In this document: one piece after another, positions 60,757-64,000 of the stretch | How the letters are laid out: each line of letters opens with the position of its first letter | Numbering within the stretch: position 1 is the first letter of the stretch | Assembly: GCA_019637075.1 (NCBI GenBank) | Contig: JAHBWI010000002.1 | Span: forward strand, 620,001 to 684,000 | DNA length: 64,000 nt | Origin: Nitrospiraceae bacterium | GTDB lineage: Bacteria; Nitrospirota; Nitrospiria; Nitrospirales; Nitrospiraceae | Reading direction: 5' to 3' | Position numbers and translations under genes: made by a program | Notes under the pieces: model-generated | Database searches by the model: none | Told to the model about the DNA's origin: nothing | Seen by the model: only the letters and a program-made list of their open reading frames with translations

Positions 60757-60836
60757 CGTATCTCGTGAATCGTCTTTCGTCTCTCGCGAAAGGAAATGAC
60801 GAGTTTTTCTTCACGCTTCACGCTTCACGCTTCACG
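60757..60836. repeat. palindromic repeat with a 7-bp tandem array
   Basis: Begins CGTATCTCGTGAA (60757-60769), as at 41034, and ends in nearly four copies of TTCACGC (60810-60836). The array overlaps the 3' end and stop codon of the USP gene. Confidence 0.7.
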
Positions 60837-61726
60837 ATCAAGACCGGACAGCCCGCCAATTGCGCCACGGCGCGCGACACGCTGCCGAGCGCCACCGCCT
60901 TGACCCCGGTGAGCCCCCGCGAGCCCAATACCAAGAGGTCAGCCCCCTCGCGACGCGCCGCCCGTGCAATGGCTTCAGCCGGGTGGCCCACGAGCAGGCG
61001 CGTCTCGACGTTCGCCGACTGTCTCTGGACCAGACGCGCCGCGTCTTGCACCGCCTGATGCGCCGCGGCCCGGCGCCCCCGTAGAAACTGTGCCTGCATC
61101 CTCCGGCTTTCCGGATCATGCATCTGCTCCAACACCAGCTTTTCCGCACCAAGCGGCCGCACCACGCTGACGATGATGATGTCGCGCACATCCGGCAGGG
61201 TCGCCAACACACCGGCCGCTCGCTGCGCATCAGATGAGCCATCGGTCGCCAGCATGACCCGAAGCCCCGCTCGCCGCGGAACCTTTTCGGGCACCAACAG
61301 CACCGAGCAGGGAGCCTCACTCAGCAACCGATGGGAAACGCTCCCAAGAACCACGCCGGTCGTACGGGACACCCCGCCCGTTCCGGAAATCACCAACTCC
61401 GGTCGATGCTCGCGAATCAACCGCAGAAGTTCCTGGCTGGGCGCTCCTTCCTGCAACAGGACCTCGACCGACGCAAACACCTCCTCTAACAGTCGGCGAG
61501 CCCGATCCAGCAGGGCCTCCGCAACCGCCGCCTGTTGTTGCAGCAGGAGGTGCTGTCCCTTTGCCCCGATAGCGTCCGGAATCTCCAATTGCCCCAAGAC
61601 ATGTACGAGGGTGATGACTGTGTCCTTTGGGTGGGGAAAGCGCCTGGCCCAATGGATGACTCTCTCGGCCGCATCCGACTCATCCAAGGCGACCATCCAA
61701 CGCCCGGCTACCACATTCGCCTCCAT
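60818..61726 (-). CDS. universal stress protein, tandem UspA domains
   Basis: 302 residues from ATG 61726, or 315 from 61765. Domain 1 opens RWMVALDESDAAERVIHWAR with loop ISGTGGVSRTTGVVLGSVSH; domain 2 has LGSRGLTGVKAVALGSVSRA. The first loop is degenerate, so ATP is more likely bound by domain 2. The start at 61726 is favoured because a sigma-54 candidate would begin transcription near 61750. The terminal VKREA and stop come from the TTCACGC repeat. Confidence 0.9.
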   Translation of the reverse strand: MEANVVAGRWMVALDESDAAERVIHWARRFPHPKDTVITLVHVLGQLEIPDAIGAKGQHLLLQQQAAVAEALLDRARRLLEEVFASVEVLLQEGAPSQELLRLIREHRPELVISGTGGVSRTTGVVLGSVSHRLLSEAPCSVLLVPEKVPRRAGLRVMLATDGSSDAQRAAGVLATLPDVRDIIIVSVVRPLGAEKLVLEQMHDPESRRMQAQFLRGRRAAAHQAVQDAARLVQRQSANVETRLLVGHPAEAIARAARREGADLLVLGSRGLTGVKAVALGSVSRAVAQLAGCPVLIVKREA

Positions 61727-61760
61727 CACGCTGGTATTTGGACTGCTTCCAATATGAAGA

Positions 61761-61776
61761 AGCATCGGCCGTGCCG
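61761..61776 (-). promoter_or_regulatory. candidate sigma-54 promoter of the last USP
   Basis: Minus-strand CGGCACGGCCGATGCT keeps GGCACG and GG-N10-GC but has ATGC instead of TTGC and C for the first T. Confidence 0.4.
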
Positions 61777-62170
61777 CATCGGTCTTTCGCGCAACGCCTG
61801 ATCAAAACGGTATTCCCGCTCTGCCGGGGCGATCGACAGGCATTTCTGTCCCAAGACGCCACAGGCCTGGATACGGCCATTGTGGCATCCGGACCCTGCC
61901 GGCCCGCTTGACCAGGCCCAGAACATCGTTATGTAAGAATTGAGCGGAGACCTCGGTGAGAGGAACAGTAGAGAAAGCGAGGTCAAGCGCAGGGGTGGTG
62001 AGCAGGCCCGTGGGTGCTAAGCGGGAAGCCTAAGGCTCCTCCAAGACCTCCCCTTTTCCGAACAGCTCTCTTGGCCCGTCTCCGCTTTACTTTTTTCAAT
62101 CCCTATCGCGTGATCGATGCGACTCTCGGCAACGAGGTACTGCCGATGGGAGGAGGAGCAATCGATTTGT
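61777..62170. other. spacer without recognised genes
   Basis: About 390 bp between the malic enzyme stop and the USP promoter. No tRNA, hairpin terminator or coding frame with a ribosome-binding site was recognised. Confidence 0.5.
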
Positions 62171-63508
62171 CTATACCGAGATTGGCGCCACAATCAGCCC
62201 TTCTTTGAGAAAAACCTGCATCGCTTCGCGAGCCTGTTTGACCTTCCGTTCAGCAAGCAATTCCACCTGTTGCCTGGTTCGTGAGACTGTGGCCAGGCCC
62301 TGTTCCTGGGCCTTCGCCGCCGTCGCGATCGCCAAACGCACCGGCACCTGCCACTCATCCATCGTCGGAAGGATGGAGTCGTCTCGAAGGCCGCGCTCTT
62401 GGGCGCAATGGGCCAATTCCTGAGCTGCGGCCATCGCCATCTTGTCGGTGATGGTCCGCGCGCGCACATCCAGCACGCCGCGGAAAATTCCAGGGAACAC
62501 CAGTGAGTTGTTTACCTGATTGGGGAAATCGCTCCGCCCGGTCGCTACGATCCTGGCTCCCGCCTCCTTCGCCTCCCAGGGCCAAATCTCCGGCACCGGG
62601 TTGGCGCAGGCAAACACGATCGCGTCCTCCGCCATCTTGGCCACCCACGCCGGCTTGATGATACCCCCGGCCGAAAAAGCAACGCAGACGTCGGCTCCTT
62701 GCAAGGCTTCCGCAATCCCGCCCCGGAGTCCGGTCGGATTGGTTTCCAGACAGATCCGCCATTGCTCGTGATAGGCCGCGTTGTCTTCATACTCACGCCG
62801 ATGCCGCCCAAGCAGCCCTCCCAAATCACAAGCCAGAATCTTGGCCGGGTCCGCGCCGCTGGAAACAAGGAACCGATAAGTCGGGACATTGGCTGCCCCC
62901 ATGCCGATCATAGCGATCCGAACCTGTCCGATTTCCTTCCCTACTACCTTGAGTGCGTTCAGCAGCCCGGCGAGCAGGACCGTCCCGGTTCCTTGTTGGT
63001 CGTCATGCCACACGGGAATCTTGCACTGTTTCCGCAGCTCTCGCAGCACTTGGAAACACTTAGGCATGGCGATGTCTTCGAGATTGATCGCACCGAACGA
63101 AGGCGCCAACAACCGGACTGTGCGCACGAGTTCTTCCGGATCTTTCGTATCCAGGCAAATCGATACCGCATCCACGCCGCCCAGATACTTGAACAGCAGA
63201 GCCTTCCCCTCCATCACGGGCAACCCGGCTTCAGGTCCGATATCCCCCAACCCCAATACCCTCGTGCCGTCGGACACGACGGCAATGAGATTGCCTTTGT
63301 TCGTGTATTCGTAGACCAAGTCAGGGTCGGCCTGAATCGCCTTGCAGGGCGCCGCGACACCCGGCGTGTACCAAATCGAGAAATCCTCCAGGCTGCGCAC
63401 AGGACACTTGGGAAAGGTCTGCATCTTCCCCTTGTACTGCGCATGGAGAGGTATCGCCTCGACTGCCGGCTTCGCGGCCTTTTCCAGGAACGTTTCTTCC
63501 TTGGACAT
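62171..63508 (-). CDS. malic enzyme (oxaloacetate-decarboxylating)
   Basis: Converts malate to pyruvate and CO2 with NAD(P)+. The 445-residue protein has the catalytic tyrosine block IWYTPGVAAPC, lysine GKALLFKYLGGVDA, the metal-binding IPVWHDDQQGTGT, and a Rossmann motif MIGMGAANVPTYRF. The length is that of the short bacterial form without the phosphotransacetylase domain of long MaeB. GGGAGG precedes the ATG. Cofactor choice cannot be read with certainty. Confidence 0.93.
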   Translation of the reverse strand: MSKEETFLEKAAKPAVEAIPLHAQYKGKMQTFPKCPVRSLEDFSIWYTPGVAAPCKAIQADPDLVYEYTNKGNLIAVVSDGTRVLGLGDIGPEAGLPVMEGKALLFKYLGGVDAVSICLDTKDPEELVRTVRLLAPSFGAINLEDIAMPKCFQVLRELRKQCKIPVWHDDQQGTGTVLLAGLLNALKVVGKEIGQVRIAMIGMGAANVPTYRFLVSSGADPAKILACDLGGLLGRHRREYEDNAAYHEQWRICLETNPTGLRGGIAEALQGADVCVAFSAGGIIKPAWVAKMAEDAIVFACANPVPEIWPWEAKEAGARIVATGRSDFPNQVNNSLVFPGIFRGVLDVRARTITDKMAMAAAQELAHCAQERGLRDDSILPTMDEWQVPVRLAIATAAKAQEQGLATVSRTRQQVELLAERKVKQAREAMQVFLKEGLIVAPISV

Positions 63509-63642
63509 GCGGTCCTCCCATTACCGTCAAGCCCCGGCAGCCTAAAATACCGGCCGTTCACCACATCGGCGCTCTTGAATCATCCTCGCCTGGCCCGGGC
63601 GACCCCAGAACGAACATTCTCGAAATCGTGCTGTGCGTATCG

Positions 63643-63768
63643 CTATAGGCGGGCAGCAGGGCCCCCTTGCCGCTTCGCCCCTTTCGGCTTCTTGCGCGAC
63701 GTGGCCATCCGCTTCGCCACATCCCACTCCTCTTCAAGACGGAGCTTGCGAAACCGCCGGATCTGCAT
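63643..63768 (-). CDS. possible 41-residue basic protein
   Basis: Reads MQIRRFRKLRLEEEWDVAKR followed by a lysine/arginine-rich tail and TAG. The composition looks coding, but there is no good ribosome-binding site and no family is known; it may also be the 3' remnant of a longer gene. Weak call. Confidence 0.25.
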   Translation of the reverse strand: MQIRRFRKLRLEEEWDVAKRMATSRKKPKGAKRQGGPAARL

Positions 63769-64000
63769 CTTGGGGAGATGCGTAAACGGGAGTGAAGCAA
63801 CGAGCGGACCCGAAGAGCATGAGCAAGCAGATACATCGCCATGCAGCCTCCCAAATCAGACAGGACGGGAGCCGCCTATCGGCAACCGTCGCCTTTTTCC
63901 TCACCTCCCGACTATCGGCTGTCGCGGAATGCCTCCGCATATGGCCGTAGCCATCAAGCAGCGTCACGCCGGTAGCAGCACGCCCGTTGGCACCTCACTT
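63769..64000. other. right-edge sequence without a supported gene
   Basis: Open frames on the minus strand (for example 63734-63967) lack ribosome-binding sites and recognisable motifs. A gene entering from beyond the right edge cannot be excluded. Confidence 0.4.

Noticed and set aside
32596-60836. CRISPR array
   Set aside because: The repeats are dispersed, palindromic and differ in type; there are no regular spacers and no cas genes.
1-64000. tRNA or rRNA genes
   Set aside because: Spacers larger than 70 bp were read on both strands for cloverleaf ends and GTTCRANYC-type T-loops; none was convincing.

Overview
The window looks like a chromosomal segment of a Nitrospira-type bacterium (phylum Nitrospirota). 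This rests on the high-GC, densely packed Gram-negative gene content (outer-membrane DUF481 protein, RND efflux, MsbA-like exporter, c-type cytochromes), a formate channel and formate dehydrogenase set, and the protein sequences themselves. It is an inference from recognition, not a database result. No rRNA, tRNA, CRISPR array, transposase or integrase was found.

Layout. 0-2 kb: the F0 part of ATP synthase, read leftwards (atpI-like, atpB, atpE, atpF). 2-13 kb: housekeeping genes, namely folate-branch pabB/pabC, a lytic transglycosylase, nadB, a 31-residue bS22/COX24-like ribosomal protein too short for normal gene callers, an MsbA-like ABC exporter, a secreted phosphoesterase and a P2A cation ATPase. 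13-26 kb: a ppk2-SnoaL-lipocalin operon, TPR and PilZ proteins, an orphan hybrid histidine kinase, a DUF481 protein, a heavy-metal RND pump with its adaptor, and a family 2 glycosyltransferase. 26-62 kb: a long accessory block rich in stress and dormancy genes. 62-64 kb: a malic enzyme.

The accessory block is the centre of interest. It holds six universal stress proteins (USPs), a PfkB-type phosphofructokinase, formate transporter plus formate dehydrogenase (fdsGBA type), an APH-family kinase beside a separate P-loop kinase, a ribosome-hibernation factor fused to a cold-shock domain, a Lon-like protease, nicotinamidase plus nicotinate phosphoribosyltransferase, two CBS-domain proteins, Hsp20, a second P-type ATPase of the Na/K-like class, two DUF2934 proteins, small cytochromes and a cupredoxin. 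The inventory resembles the hypoxia/dormancy (DosR) regulon of Mycobacterium tuberculosis. No DosR-type regulator is visible here.

The intergenic regions instead carry very good sigma-54 (RpoN) promoters, with GG and GC exactly 10 nt apart inside TGGCAC-like and TTGC-like boxes. There is a divergent pair at 38.30/38.58 kb, a second divergent pair at 42.23/42.43 kb and one ahead of hsp20 at 57.78 kb. Weaker candidates precede ppk2 and the last USP. The hsp20 promoter has a perfect 7-3-7 palindrome about 75 bp upstream, a fitting enhancer site. The 38.3 kb leftward promoter could drive an 11.4-kb unit (USP, cupredoxin, USP, DUF2934, unknown, fdsG, fdsB, fdsA, focA, pfkB, USP). The 42.43 kb rightward promoter could drive hpf-csd, lon, fmdB-like, cytochrome c, pncA, pncB and a pentapeptide-repeat protein. 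My main hypothesis is a sigma-54-controlled survival regulon that couples ribosome hibernation, proteolysis, NAD salvage, ion pumping and formate oxidation.

A family of short palindromic intergenic repeats (arms GTGAGACG/CGTCTCAC and CGTGAAGCG/CGCTTCACG) is scattered through 32-61 kb. In two places it supplies the stop codon of the adjacent gene.
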